NCBI GenBank assembly: GCA_021769885.1
Contig: JAETSA010000003.1
Span: 62,001-126,000 of the forward strand
From: Bacillota bacterium
GTDB lineage: Bacteria; Bacillota; Clostridia; Oscillospirales; Acutalibacteraceae
DNA: 64,000 nucleotides
Direction: 5' to 3'
The notes beneath the pieces are model-generated. The model saw nothing but the letters and a program-made list of their open reading frames with translations, had not been told where the DNA came from and did not search any database. Made by a program: the position numbers and the translations under genes. Positions 10,174 to 20,285 of the stretch are shown piece after piece. Numbering within the stretch: the first letter of the stretch is position 1; each line of letters opens with the position of its first letter.

Positions 10174-11223
10174 CTATTCGTCCAAAAAAATGCGGAAGGC
10201 GGTCGGGAGCGCATACGTGGTGCGGAGCATTTCGGGCGTTACCCAAGTAAAGCTGTTATCCTTTACTCTACAGCGGATATGATACCCTGTCATTTCCCAA
10301 CGGATATGGGTGAAAATATGAATTTTGTGCACTTCGCGGCACAGCTCCGCAGGCTGTACGCCCAGTGCCTCCGCCGCTTGCAGTGCAGCATCAGGGGATT
10401 TCCTGCCGAGAGTGTTCGGGAACTGCCAAAGCCCCGAAAGCAAGCCTTTTTCACCGCGTTTTTCAATAGCAAATGCACCGTCACATTCCAAAAGATATAC
10501 GGTGCGTTCCTCCACACGCTTCTCTTTTTTCGGCAGTTTTACGGGCAATTCCGCTTGCGTACCGTTTTTGCTTGCAAAGCAGAAATCCTTTACAGGGCAG
10601 ATATCGCATTTCGGAGAACGAGGCGTACAAACACACGCACCAAGCTCCATTAAGCTTTGTGTAAATGTACCGCATTCACCTGCGGGATAAACATTTTCCA
10701 AATAGGCGGCAACTTTTTTCTTGGTTTCCTGTAAATCGATAGGAGAAAAATCCTCCGTAATACGCGCCATAATACGCAGGACGTTGCCGTCCACCGCTGC
10801 ACGCGGCTGTTCGAAGCAAATGGAGCAGATTGCCCCTGCGGTATAATCCCCTATTCCGCACAGCGCACGGACGGATTTATAATCCTGCGGAAACACGCCG
10901 CCGTGCTCCAGCATAATTGTTTTTGCCGCCTTTTGCAAATTGCGCACGCGCGAATAATAGCCTAAGCCTTCCCAAAGCTTCAAAAGCGTTTCCTCCGAGG
11001 CAGAGCTTAGGGATGCAATGTCAGGCAATGCAGTTAAAAAACGGTCATAATAGCCGCGCACTGCCTCTACACGCGTTTGCTGTAACATAATTTCCGACAC
11101 CCAAACGCGGTACGGCTCTTTGGTGCGCCGCCACGGCAAATCGCGGGCGTTCGCCCGATACCAAGGCAAAAGCAGCTCCGGCAGACGGCTGTATTGTGTT
11201 TGAATTTCCTGTTGTGTATGCAA
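10174..11223 (-). CDS. mutY: A/G-specific adenine glycosylase
   Basis: 349 aa, WYRANARDLPWRRTKEPYRVWVSEIMLQQTRVEAV...; 4Fe-4S cysteines CTPRSPKCDICPVKDFC; NUDIX-like C-terminus. Confidence 0.96.
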   Translation of the reverse strand: MHTQQEIQTQYSRLPELLLPWYRANARDLPWRRTKEPYRVWVSEIMLQQTRVEAVRGYYDRFLTALPDIASLSSASEETLLKLWEGLGYYSRVRNLQKAAKTIMLEHGGVFPQDYKSVRALCGIGDYTAGAICSICFEQPRAAVDGNVLRIMARITEDFSPIDLQETKKKVAAYLENVYPAGECGTFTQSLMELGACVCTPRSPKCDICPVKDFCFASKNGTQAELPVKLPKKEKRVEERTVYLLECDGAFAIEKRGEKGLLSGLWQFPNTLGRKSPDAALQAAEALGVQPAELCREVHKIHIFTHIRWEMTGYHIRCRVKDNSFTWVTPEMLRTTYALPTAFRIFLDE

Positions 11224-11329
11224 GGTACAACTCCTGTTTTCCGTAATGTTATTTTATATTGTAACACATTTTTCGAAAAAACTGTATATTTCCCTGTAAT
11301 TTTCGAAAACTAAATTCAGGTGATGTACT

Positions 11330-11557
11330 ATGAAAAGGAACCGTAAAAAAGTAGAAATTGAACTTGCCGTTGCAGATATTCCGGGGAATCCCGAAACGCC
11401 GTTCGAAATGGTAAACAAATACGGCACATATGAGATTCAGCCGACCGCCGACACCAAAAACGGCTATCCTACAATCACGCAAGGGTATTCGGACGCACTC
11501 GGCAAACCGACCAAGCAAAATGACAGCGTGCCGCCGACCTCGTCGGGCGATTCGTGA
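11330..11557 (+). CDS. small hypothetical protein
   Basis: 75 aa ORF with clean coding over VEIELAVADIPGNPETPFEMVNKYGTYEIQPTADTKNGYPTITQG. Its stop codon lies in a palindromic repeat. Confidence 0.55.
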   Translation: MKRNRKKVEIELAVADIPGNPETPFEMVNKYGTYEIQPTADTKNGYPTITQGYSDALGKPTKQNDSVPPTSSGDS

Positions 11558-11630
11558 ATCGCCCCTATGAGGTTGATGTGTCACCCGCAATTGTACAAAT
11601 TTTCGGGCGGGCGTGGAAACCCGCCCCTAC
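11545..11630. repeat. intergenic palindromic GTAGGG-type repeats
   Basis: GGGCGATTCGTGAATCGCCCCTATG (11545-11568) and GGGCGGGCGTGGAAACCCGCCCCTAC (11605-11630). Confidence 0.85.
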
Positions 11631-11767
11631 GGGATTTGCGCGCCCAATTTGGTCTGTTAAAACGTGCGGTGTGAGCAAGCCTAAGCCCTACAACAAAAAG
11701 CACAAGGGAACAGAGTGCCAATACTCTGTTCCCTTGATTGTTAGATTGTGGAATATATCCTATGTTT

Positions 11768-12718
11768 TCAGTTTTTCTTTGTAGCAACTGCCTGTTTTGC
11801 CTTTTCGGCGATGTGCGCCGCATCGAGTCCGAAGATATGCAGCAATTCGAGCGCAGGGCCGGATTTGCCGAATACATCCTCTACGCCGACACGCAATACG
11901 GGAACGGGAACGGTTTCGCAAACAACCTCAGCCACTGCGCCGCCCAAACCGCCGAGCACGCTGTGCTCCTCTGCGGTTACGATTGCGCCTGTTTTCTTGG
12001 CGGAATCGATAATGATGTCGCGGTCAATCGGCTTAATCGTCGCCATATTCACCACACGCGCAGAAATGCCGTCTGCTTTAAGAGCTTCCGCCGCAAGCAG
12101 TGCTTCATTCACCATCAAACCCGTGGCAATGATGGTCACATCCGTGCCCTCTGTAAGCACTGCGCCCTTGCCGATTTCGAACTGATAGCTTTCATCAAAT
12201 ACACGCGGCACGGCAAGTCTGCCGAAGCGCATATACACAGGGCCTTCGTGTGCCGCCGCCGCAAGCACGCAGGCGCGTGCTTCAATATCATCGGCAGGGT
12301 TCAGAATCACCATACCGGGAATGGTGCGCATCAGGGCGATATCCTCACAGCACTGGTGGCTTGCGCCGTCCTCACCGACGGAAATGCCCGCGTGCGTAGC
12401 ACCGATTTTGACGTTCAAATGCGGATACCCAATCGAGTTGCGCACCTGCTCGAACGCTCTGCCCGCCGCGAACATCGCAAAGGAGCTTGCAAAAACGATA
12501 TGCCCTGTTGCCGCAAGCCCTGCCGCAACGCCCATCAAATTCCCCTCGGCAATACCGACATCAATAAACCGCTCGGGAAATGCCTTTTTAAACATACCTG
12601 TTTTGGTTGCCGCCGCAAGGTCTGCATCCAAAACCAAAATTTTATCATTCTGTTCGCCCAACTCGACAAGGGTTTTGCCGTAGGCGTCTCTTGTTGCACA
12701 TTTTACTGCTTCTGCCAT
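11768..12718 (-). CDS. transketolase, C-terminal subunit
   Basis: 316 aa, TKTGMFKKAFPERFIDVGIAEGNLMGVAAGLAATGHIVFASSFAMFAAGRAFEQ... Confidence 0.95.
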   Translation of the reverse strand: MAEAVKCATRDAYGKTLVELGEQNDKILVLDADLAAATKTGMFKKAFPERFIDVGIAEGNLMGVAAGLAATGHIVFASSFAMFAAGRAFEQVRNSIGYPHLNVKIGATHAGISVGEDGASHQCCEDIALMRTIPGMVILNPADDIEARACVLAAAAHEGPVYMRFGRLAVPRVFDESYQFEIGKGAVLTEGTDVTIIATGLMVNEALLAAEALKADGISARVVNMATIKPIDRDIIIDSAKKTGAIVTAEEHSVLGGLGGAVAEVVCETVPVPVLRVGVEDVFGKSGPALELLHIFGLDAAHIAEKAKQAVATKKN

Positions 12719-12720
12719 TC

Positions 12721-13563
12721 TTATGCCTCCAATGCCGTGAGCGCGGCCTTCAATTCGGTCATTGCCTGTTCATACTGCTCGGTATTCGGTGCACTGCCGT
12801 GCCAACCGACTGCATCCTCCATAAAGGAAACGCCCTTGCCCTTCACGGTTTTCATTACGACGGCAGTGGGTTTGCCTTTGCACGCCTTTGCCGCGGCGAG
12901 TGATGCTTCGATTGCATCGTAATCGTGCCCGTCAATTTCCATCGTATTCCAGTTGAATGCCGCGAATTTTTCCGCAATCGGATACGGCGCGTTGACTTCG
13001 TCCATTGTGCCGTCAATCTGCAAATTGTTGTTGTCGATAAACGCGACTAAATTGTCAAGCCCACGGTTGCCTGCAAACATCGCCGCTTCCCAAACCTGAC
13101 CTTCTTCTAATTCGCCGTCGCCGAGAATGGTATAGACGCGGTAATCCGCCTTGTCGAGCTTTGCGCCGAGTGCCATACCGACTGCGGCAGAAATACCCTG
13201 CCCCAAAGAGCCTGTGCTCATATCAATACCGGGCACCTTGTCCATATTCGGATGCCCCTGCAAATAGCTGTCGGATTTGCGAAGCGTTTTGATATCTTCC
13301 ACGGGGAAAAAGCCCTTGAGCGCGAGCGTCGCATAGACTGCGGGCGCGGCGTGTCCTTTGGAAAGCACCAAACGGTCGCGGTTTTCTGCCTTCGGATTTT
13401 TCGGGTCAACGCGCAGTTCGTTGTTGTAAAGCACGCTCAGCAAATCGCAAATGGAAAGCGACCCGCCCGGATGCCCCGCTTTGGCGTTGTAAACGCCCTC
13501 CAACACGCCCATACGTGCGCGCGTGGCAAAAATTTTCAGTTCTCTCTTCATGGAATCGTCCAT
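12721..13563 (-). CDS. transketolase, N-terminal (TPP-binding) subunit
   Basis: 280 aa, GHPGGSLSICDLLSVLYNNELRVDPKNP...GDGELEEGQVWEAAMFAGNRGLDNLVAFIDNNNLQIDG. Confidence 0.95.
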   Translation of the reverse strand: MDDSMKRELKIFATRARMGVLEGVYNAKAGHPGGSLSICDLLSVLYNNELRVDPKNPKAENRDRLVLSKGHAAPAVYATLALKGFFPVEDIKTLRKSDSYLQGHPNMDKVPGIDMSTGSLGQGISAAVGMALGAKLDKADYRVYTILGDGELEEGQVWEAAMFAGNRGLDNLVAFIDNNNLQIDGTMDEVNAPYPIAEKFAAFNWNTMEIDGHDYDAIEASLAAAKACKGKPTAVVMKTVKGKGVSFMEDAVGWHGSAPNTEQYEQAMTELKAALTALEA

Positions 13564-13593
13564 GATGTACCTCCTTTATCCGTAGACGGTAAA

Positions 13594-14445
13594 TCAGCCC
13601 TCGCCGTTTACCGCATAATCATACATAATATATTCAAGCAAATCCGCGACCGCGCCGTGATTACAGTGACACGCGTGGAATTTTGCAATTTCGTGCATTT
13701 TTTTCGGTGCCTGCCCACAGCACGCGGGGAGTCCGACCGTTTTCAGCATTTCATAGTCATTAAAATAATCGCCGATAGCCGCCGTGTGCGCTTGGTCAAT
13801 TCCGTACATTTCGGCAATTTCCATCACGCCGACGCCCTTATGTATCCCCTTTTCGAGCATCTCAAAGGACGAAACCGAGGAGGACATAAAATTCACATTC
13901 GGGTCGGCAATGGAGAGCAAATACCGCTTCACCGCCGAAATGAGCGGCGGCATTCCGAGAAAAATCACCTTGCCCCAACCGTCGGGCGGCACTTCGGAAG
14001 CCTTCTTAAACTTGCGATGCGGCAAATTGTCTGCACACAGCATCACGTTTGCAAAAATACGTGCATTGATTGTGTATGCGCTGTCGCAGGTCAAAATTTC
14101 AACCTCTACCGTCGGGAATTTTTTCAGAACGGCACAAACCAGCTCATATCCTGCGGGATTGATGGCATGGAAACGCAGCATCTTTTCGTGCTCATAATCA
14201 TAAATCCCTGCGCCGTTTAAGAGAACAGCAGGGGTAGATGCAATCGGCAAGTTTTGAAACGGCGCACGCATAGAGCTGACATTCCGTCCGGAAGCCAGTG
14301 TAAAATGCCCCTTTTTCTCCTGCACAAATTCGCAAATACGCTCGTAATTGCGTTTTGGCAGGCGGCGCAGTTTATTATTCAATGTGCCGTCAATATCCGA
14401 GGCAACCAGCCAATCGGAAAAATCAGTTTTTATCTGTGTAGTCAT
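13594..14445 (-). CDS. HAD-superfamily (Cof-type) hydrolase
   Basis: WLVASDIDGTLNNKLRRLP... and GIHKGVGVMEIAEMYGIDQAHTAAIGDYFNDYEML. Confidence 0.9.
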   Translation of the reverse strand: MTTQIKTDFSDWLVASDIDGTLNNKLRRLPKRNYERICEFVQEKKGHFTLASGRNVSSMRAPFQNLPIASTPAVLLNGAGIYDYEHEKMLRFHAINPAGYELVCAVLKKFPTVEVEILTCDSAYTINARIFANVMLCADNLPHRKFKKASEVPPDGWGKVIFLGMPPLISAVKRYLLSIADPNVNFMSSSVSSFEMLEKGIHKGVGVMEIAEMYGIDQAHTAAIGDYFNDYEMLKTVGLPACCGQAPKKMHEIAKFHACHCNHGAVADLLEYIMYDYAVNGEG

Positions 14446-15382
14446 CTGTAAGAGTCAAGCTCCTTTGAAATTGCGTAAAATAATCGGGAAGCGGACTTTC
14501 GAACTCCAAATACGCACCTGTGCGCGGGTGTATAAACCCAATTTTGCCCGCGTGCAAACACTGCCCGCAGAGCGTCAGCTCCCGTCTTTTCGGATGCCCG
14601 TAAACGGTATCCCCCGCCAACGGATGCCCGAGGTACGCCATATGCACACGGATTTGGTGTGTTCTGCCTGTTTCCAGGCGTAGTCTTACATAGGCATAGC
14701 CGACATATTTTGCGAGCGTTTCGTAGTGGGTCACGGCGGATTTGGAATTTTTATCGGTTACCGCCATTTTTTTGCGGTCACGTACGTCACGCCCAATGGG
14801 CGCGTCCACCTTGCCGCTGTCCGATTTTAAATGTCCTGTGATAATCGCGCGGTATTCGCGCGTAAAGCTGTGCGCCGCAATCTGTTCAGACAAAAGGCGA
14901 TGCGCAAAATCGTTTTTGGCAACGATTAAAAGTCCGCTTGTGTCTTTGTCGATACGGTGCACGATGCCCGGGCGCAAAACGCCGTTGATACCGGAAAGGC
15001 TGTCCCCGCAGTGATATAAAAGCGCGTTGACAAGCGTCCCGTCCGGATTGCCGGGTGCAGGATGTACCACCATTCCTTTCGGCTTGTTGACGACCAATAA
15101 ATCGCCGTCCTCATAGACAATATCGAGCGGGATGTTCTGCGGTACAACCTCGAGCGGACGCACCTCTAAGGGCGTAAAGGTAACCCTATCCCCCGCGCGC
15201 AGTTTATAGTTTTTGGAAGCTGACTTGCCGTTTACGGCGGCAGTGCCTTCCTCAATCGCTTTTTGCAATGCCGCACGCGAAAATTCAGGAAAAACGTGCT
15301 GTAAATATTTATCCAGCCGCACACCGACAAATTCGGCTTCGGGCAAAACATCAATCGGCTGCATCTGCTTGCTCCGTTTCAC
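14423..15382 (-). CDS. RluA-family pseudouridine synthase
   Basis: S4 domain followed by GIVHRIDKDTSGLLIVAKNDFAHRLLSEQ and LETGRTHQIRVHMAYLGHPLAGDTVYG. Confidence 0.95.
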   Translation of the reverse strand: MKRSKQMQPIDVLPEAEFVGVRLDKYLQHVFPEFSRAALQKAIEEGTAAVNGKSASKNYKLRAGDRVTFTPLEVRPLEVVPQNIPLDIVYEDGDLLVVNKPKGMVVHPAPGNPDGTLVNALLYHCGDSLSGINGVLRPGIVHRIDKDTSGLLIVAKNDFAHRLLSEQIAAHSFTREYRAIITGHLKSDSGKVDAPIGRDVRDRKKMAVTDKNSKSAVTHYETLAKYVGYAYVRLRLETGRTHQIRVHMAYLGHPLAGDTVYGHPKRRELTLCGQCLHAGKIGFIHPRTGAYLEFESPLPDYFTQFQRSLTLTDDYTDKN

Positions 15383-15857
15383 CTGTGGATTTGCTTTGGC
15401 GCATATCTTTTATCATACCGTAAATCAACCAAACAATCAGTATTCCTGCCCCGACGCAAACCAAAATATCCGCAAAATTAAATACGGCAAAGCGGACGAA
15501 CAGCGGTTCAATATAATCGACCACGAAGCCGCGGCAGACGCGGTCAATCAGATTGCCGAGCCCCCCCGAGAGAATCATAACCCCGGCAACATAAACGGTC
15601 TTTTCCTTCCGTTTGCCGAACAGCAAATATACAAAGCCGCAAAGCAATGCAATCCCCGTAAATACGGACAGCAAAACGGTATATTTACTGAAAGAGCCGA
15701 AGGCGGCTCCCGTGTTTTCGACATAGGACAATTGCAAAATACGGTCAAAAACAGGGTAGCTGCCTATCGGTTCTAAAAACTGCACTGCAAAATATTTGAT
15801 GAGCTGATCAAGGCTTACCAGCACCGCAATTGTGAAAACGGTGAGAATTTGAAGCAT
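15351..15857 (-). CDS. lspA: signal peptidase II (lipoprotein signal peptidase)
   Basis: 168 aa, 4 TM, LSYVENTGAAFGSF, GGLGNLIDRVCRGFVVDYIEP, FNFADILVCVGAG. Confidence 0.95.
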   Translation of the reverse strand: MLQILTVFTIAVLVSLDQLIKYFAVQFLEPIGSYPVFDRILQLSYVENTGAAFGSFSKYTVLLSVFTGIALLCGFVYLLFGKRKEKTVYVAGVMILSGGLGNLIDRVCRGFVVDYIEPLFVRFAVFNFADILVCVGAGILIVWLIYGMIKDMRQSKSTGETEQADAAD

Positions 15858-15876
15858 CTCGCCACCTCATAACCAA

Positions 15877-16842
15877 TTATTTCTTTTTGAAAAAGCTTTT
15901 GAAGGAAACAGGCTCGTCATCATCGTCGTCCTCCACGGTTTCCTCCTCAGCAGTCGCATATGTACGCGCGGGCTCTGCGGGTGCGGGTTCTTCTTCCGCA
16001 TCGGCAAGCGCGCTCAAATCAAGCGAAAAGCCGTCATCCTCCGCCGCATCTGCCGTTTCCTCTTCCGCCTCCGACGAGGAAGACACATCTTCAAATTCGT
16101 CGGCCGGGGCGGGCTGTTCTGCGGGGATTTCTTCGGCAGGCTGTGCCTCTACAGGTTCTGCGGGAGTTTCCGTTGCTTCGGGCTCTGCGGATACGGGTTC
16201 TTCTTCCTTAAGGACTTCAGGCTCCGCTTCCGCTTTCGGCTCTTCTGCCTTCTCTATCGCGGGCATTTCCTTTTCCACATATTCGGGAATGGAATTGATC
16301 AGCCCCAAATGCTCTTTATAAAGGCTCAAAAGATTTGCACGGAACTCCGCCGCTTTCTTTTGCAACATTTCAAATTCCAGGCTTTCCTTCATCACCTTAC
16401 GGTTCACAGACCCGAGAATCTCGTCCGCATCCTTTTTGCTCTGCAAAACGACCGCATCGGCTTCCGCCTTTGCCTTTGCAACGATTTCCTCCGCCTCGGT
16501 GCTTGCTTTTGCACGCATTTCCTCTGCGTCAGCTTCCGCCTTTTCAAGCGTGCCCTCAACGCTTTCGCGTGCATCCTTGACAATTTTATCTGCCAAGGTC
16601 TGCGCCGAAATCAGCGCCTTGCGAAGAGAATCCTCTTCTTCTTTATATTGTTCCACTTTGTTTGCCAAAATGCTGATTTTTTTAATCAGCTCGCCGTTTT
16701 CTTTGAACATCTGTTCATAAGAAGCGGACACCTCGGCAAAAAAGCCATCCACATCCTCCGCACGGTATGCACCGCGGCCGGTTGCCTGAAAGGATTTTGA
16801 TTTCACTACATCAGGAGTCAGCATAATATCCATTCCACCCAT
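15877..16842 (-). CDS. DivIVA-domain protein with long acidic C-terminal tail
   Basis: MLTPDVVKSKSFQATGRGAYRAEDVDGFFAEVSASYEQM..., coiled coil, then about 125 residues of Glu/Pro/Ala-rich tail ending SFKSFFKKK. Confidence 0.85.
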   Translation of the reverse strand: MGGMDIMLTPDVVKSKSFQATGRGAYRAEDVDGFFAEVSASYEQMFKENGELIKKISILANKVEQYKEEEDSLRKALISAQTLADKIVKDARESVEGTLEKAEADAEEMRAKASTEAEEIVAKAKAEADAVVLQSKKDADEILGSVNRKVMKESLEFEMLQKKAAEFRANLLSLYKEHLGLINSIPEYVEKEMPAIEKAEEPKAEAEPEVLKEEEPVSAEPEATETPAEPVEAQPAEEIPAEQPAPADEFEDVSSSSEAEEETADAAEDDGFSLDLSALADAEEEPAPAEPARTYATAEEETVEDDDDDEPVSFKSFFKKK

Positions 16843-16857
16843 CTACAAAATTAAAAT

Positions 16858-17364
16858 TTAAAAATAGATTCCGTTGCTTTCCAATTCATCGAGTAAGTTG
16901 CCCTGCATCTGCACGTTGTAAGGTGTGATGATATAGGTTCTGTTGGCAACGCGCTGTATCTCGCCGCCGTTTGCATAGGCAACGCCGCTTAAAAAGTCGA
17001 CCAACCGACGTGCATTCTCTTGGTTTGTCGCTTCAAGATTCAAAAGAACAGTGCGTTTTTCATTCAGATGATCCGCAATGTTTTTCACTTCGCCGTCAAA
17101 GACCTCGGGCTTTGTAAGTACCACCTGAAGCTGTGCCGTCGTGTGAATATTCACAACGTTGTCGCGTTGCTCTCTCGGCTCGCGTTCACGTGCGCGGCGG
17201 GAGCTTCTGCGCGGCTCTTCGGGCTCATCAGCCTGTTCCTGCTCCGGGGCTTCGCGGAACTCGTCGTTTTCCAGCTCATCATAATAGTCATCCTCGGAAA
17301 CATTGACCATATTTTTGACCTTATCCAAAAAGCTCATTTTACATCCTCCTATAAAAAAGCTCAA
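16858..17364 (-). CDS. sepF: cell division protein SepF
   Basis: C-terminal SepF domain: LVLTKPEVFDGEVKNIADHLNEKRTVLLNLEATNQENARRLVDFLSGVAYANGGEIQRVANRTYIITPYNV. Confidence 0.93.
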   Translation of the reverse strand: MSFFIGGCKMSFLDKVKNMVNVSEDDYYDELENDEFREAPEQEQADEPEEPRRSSRRAREREPREQRDNVVNIHTTAQLQVVLTKPEVFDGEVKNIADHLNEKRTVLLNLEATNQENARRLVDFLSGVAYANGGEIQRVANRTYIITPYNVQMQGNLLDELESNGIYF

Positions 17365-18086
17365 TATATTCTCGGCCCGAAAATTTTGGAACCGACCCGA
17401 ATGTGATTTGACCCTGCGCGGATTGCCTCGGCATAATCGCCCGACATACCCATAGACAGGATATTCATATTAACATTATCTAATTTTTTCGACCCAATGT
17501 CAACATACATATTATATATATTCGTAAAAAATTTACAAAGTTCAGTGGTTTTTTCGCAAATTGGGGGAATTGTCATCAAGCCGCAGATGTGCAAGCCCTC
17601 GATTTCCGCCATTTGGGCGATGCTTTCCTCCACAATCTCCGGCATAAAGCCTGTTTTGCTCTCCTCTTTACCGATGTTGACTTCAATCAGTACATCCGTC
17701 ACAAGCCCTTTTTTGACGGACTGCTTGCCGATTTCGCGCGCAATTTTCAAAGAATCGACAGATTCAATCATATCCACCTCGCCGACGATTTGCGAAGCCT
17801 TGTTGGACTGCAAATGTCCGATTAAGTTTTTGCGCACGCCCGAAAGATTCAGATTCGGCTTTTTGCGAAGCATTTCCTGCACCTTATTTTCACCGATTAA
17901 ACGGATACCGCAGGCTATGGCGTGATTGATGAACTGTTCGTCCACCGTTTTGGTCACCGCCATAAAATCAATATCCTGTTCACAACGCCCCGACAGTGCC
18001 GCCGCACGCGAAATTTCTTCGCGAATGGTCTTTAAATTATATTCAATATCCAGTTTTTTTGCATCAGCCCAGGATTTTTCCGTCAT
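17361..18086 (-). CDS. YggS-family PLP-binding protein
   Basis: FMAVTKTVDEQFINHAIACGIRLIGENKVQEML...HLQSNKASQIV...LSMGMSGDYAEAIRAGSNHIRVGSKIFGPR. Confidence 0.95.
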   Translation of the reverse strand: MTEKSWADAKKLDIEYNLKTIREEISRAAALSGRCEQDIDFMAVTKTVDEQFINHAIACGIRLIGENKVQEMLRKKPNLNLSGVRKNLIGHLQSNKASQIVGEVDMIESVDSLKIAREIGKQSVKKGLVTDVLIEVNIGKEESKTGFMPEIVEESIAQMAEIEGLHICGLMTIPPICEKTTELCKFFTNIYNMYVDIGSKKLDNVNMNILSMGMSGDYAEAIRAGSNHIRVGSKIFGPRIY

Positions 18087-19356
18087 ATAAATCCGTCCCT
18101 TCTACAATAATTTCATCATACAGCGAAACATACCCCGAAAGCGGATTCCCGTTTTCATCCTTCGGTGTGACGCATACGGAATAGGTTTCGTCGGAATATG
18201 CAATCTCCACTTTTCTGAACTTCATAATATTGCCGCTGAGAATGTAAACGCCCTTTTGACCGTCCACCTCCCGAATGGCTTTATTATTCACACGATAGCC
18301 TGTAAAATTCTGTAATACCAGCCGAATTTGCTCCTTGCGAAGCCCCGCGTACTGCGGATTCATCAAATTGGAACGCAGTACCACTGCCGCAGAGTCCGGC
18401 CCCGCGTTCTGTACGGATACAACCTCTGCCGAAATCGCTTCCGCCGAGGACAGCGGAAATTCCACCGTAATGTGGCTGCCCGATGACAAAGATGCCGCCG
18501 ACTGCGAATCAATGACGCACAAAAGATACCAGTTGAAGCTGTCCACCAATTTACCCATACAGTTTTGCAGGGCTTCTGTCGGGGTGGGTGTTGCAGAGAG
18601 CAGTGCGTGGATTTCGTCGCCTGTGGCGGTTTTGGCTTTTTCGTAATCGAACGCGGTTTCGTAGCCGTCCACATGGCCGATGTAGTAGCCCGGATTGTCC
18701 GCCTTTACGGTGACAAAGCCGCCCGACTGTGCTTGCAGTGCGGCAAGCTCCGCTTTCAGAGCCTGCAGCTTTTCGGTCGGGTCAATCACCGTACCTGTGG
18801 AAAGCTGGCGTGAGGTGATGGCTTCGCACACTGCATCCTCGTAAGCCGCATAGCCCTCTACATTGCCCGACTGCATTCCGAGAATGTATTGCTCGCAAGT
18901 GTCGTACACGCGTGCGTCCATTGCTTCTACATCGCTCGTCTGGATGCCGATTTTATTTTTCAGGGATTCAAAATACGCGATATCCTCTTCCAACGCGCGG
19001 ATCTTTGCGTAATTGCGCGCGGAAGCCTCAGAATTGAACACAACCGCAACATCGTCGCCGCGTGCCACACGCTTGCCGTCCGTCACCAAAGGCACAAGCG
19101 TACCGACGGCATCCGCCTTGACATACGTTTCATCACGCACAATAAAGCCTTGCGTTGTCACGGCGTTGGAAACCGTCCGCTCAAAGGCAACCTCGGTTTC
19201 CACGGGGCTGTAATTGATTTTGATGATTTGATAAATACATACAACAACGACCAAAACCGCCAGCACCGCATACACATATGTCATTTTTTTCCGCTTCGCG
19301 TGCAGGCGTATGACCTTATTCTGTTCCCGTCTTTCATCCTGTACTTTATCTTTCAT
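18064..19356 (-). CDS. HlyD-like periplasmic-adaptor-type membrane protein
   Basis: 430 aa, N-terminal TM, barrel-sandwich-like motifs (GTLVPLVTDGKRVARGDDVAVVFNSEA). Confidence 0.7.
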   Translation of the reverse strand: MKDKVQDERREQNKVIRLHAKRKKMTYVYAVLAVLVVVVCIYQIIKINYSPVETEVAFERTVSNAVTTQGFIVRDETYVKADAVGTLVPLVTDGKRVARGDDVAVVFNSEASARNYAKIRALEEDIAYFESLKNKIGIQTSDVEAMDARVYDTCEQYILGMQSGNVEGYAAYEDAVCEAITSRQLSTGTVIDPTEKLQALKAELAALQAQSGGFVTVKADNPGYYIGHVDGYETAFDYEKAKTATGDEIHALLSATPTPTEALQNCMGKLVDSFNWYLLCVIDSQSAASLSSGSHITVEFPLSSAEAISAEVVSVQNAGPDSAAVVLRSNLMNPQYAGLRKEQIRLVLQNFTGYRVNNKAIREVDGQKGVYILSGNIMKFRKVEIAYSDETYSVCVTPKDENGNPLSGYVSLYDEIIVEGTDLYDGKILG

Positions 19357-20285
19357 AGATTTGCCTCGTTTGCAATTTTTAAAGCCTGCGTAAGCAACTG
19401 TTCAGGGGTGCATTCGTCCGCGTAAAGCCAATGAATCCGCCCGTTTCGCTTAAACCAGGTGATTTGCCGTTTTGCGTAATTGCGCGTGGCGCGTTTTAGG
19501 TTTTCCACAGCATCCGCAAACGGTAAGGCACCGTCCAAAAAGGGTTTTAACTCCTTATATCCAATCGCCTGTGCGGCGGTTTCGGGACTCCCCTTGTAAA
19601 ACTCGCGTGCTTCCTCCAAAAGTCCGCGTTCGAGCATCGAATCCACACGGCGGTTGATGCGGTCGTACAAAACCGTACGCTCCCGAAACGCGATGCCGAT
19701 ATATACGGGCGCAAACGGCGACGGCACGGCGTGGGATTGTGCGAGTGCCGCAGTCAGTGTTTGCCCTGTGAGTGTATAAATCTCAAACGCGCGCAAAATG
19801 CGTTTTTTGTTGTTGGGATGCAGTCTTGCGGCACTTTCAGGGTCAAATTCCGCGAGTCTTTTCAGCATTTCTTCGCCGCCGACGGCTTCGAACTGTGCAT
19901 CTAACGCCGCGCGAAGCGTCATATCCGTTGGGGCTTCAATAAACTGTGTGTGCGACAACAGACTGTCTACATACAGTCCCGTACCGCCGACGACAATCGG
20001 CAGTTTTCCCCGCGCGGCAATTTCGCGGATGCACACACCTGCCGTCTCTGTATACTGCGCAACGCTGTATGGCGTTTCGGGCGGTAAAAAGTCCATCATA
20101 TGGTGCGGGATACCGCACATTTCTTCCTTTGTCGGCTTGGCGGACGCAATATCCATCCCTTTGTAAATCTGCATAGAGTCCGCAGAAACGATTTCCCCGT
20201 CTGTGCGCTTGGCAAGCTCTACGGAGAGCGCGGTTTTGCCCGACGCCGTCGGACCGACGACCGCGAGTACAGACAGCTTTGCCAT
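19353..20285 (-). CDS. miaA: tRNA dimethylallyltransferase
   Basis: VVGPTASGKTALSVELAKRTDGEIVSADSMQIYKGMDIASAKPTKEEM...PIVVGGTGLYVDSLL. Confidence 0.97.
   Translation of the reverse strand: MAKLSVLAVVGPTASGKTALSVELAKRTDGEIVSADSMQIYKGMDIASAKPTKEEMCGIPHHMMDFLPPETPYSVAQYTETAGVCIREIAARGKLPIVVGGTGLYVDSLLSHTQFIEAPTDMTLRAALDAQFEAVGGEEMLKRLAEFDPESAARLHPNNKKRILRAFEIYTLTGQTLTAALAQSHAVPSPFAPVYIGIAFRERTVLYDRINRRVDSMLERGLLEEAREFYKGSPETAAQAIGYKELKPFLDGALPFADAVENLKRATRNYAKRQITWFKRNGRIHWLYADECTPEQLLTQALKIANEANL

Noticed and set aside
11738-12922. 394-aa plus-strand ORF
   Set aside because: Antisense to both transketolase subunits; composition (Cys/His/Arg-rich) typical of a shadow frame.
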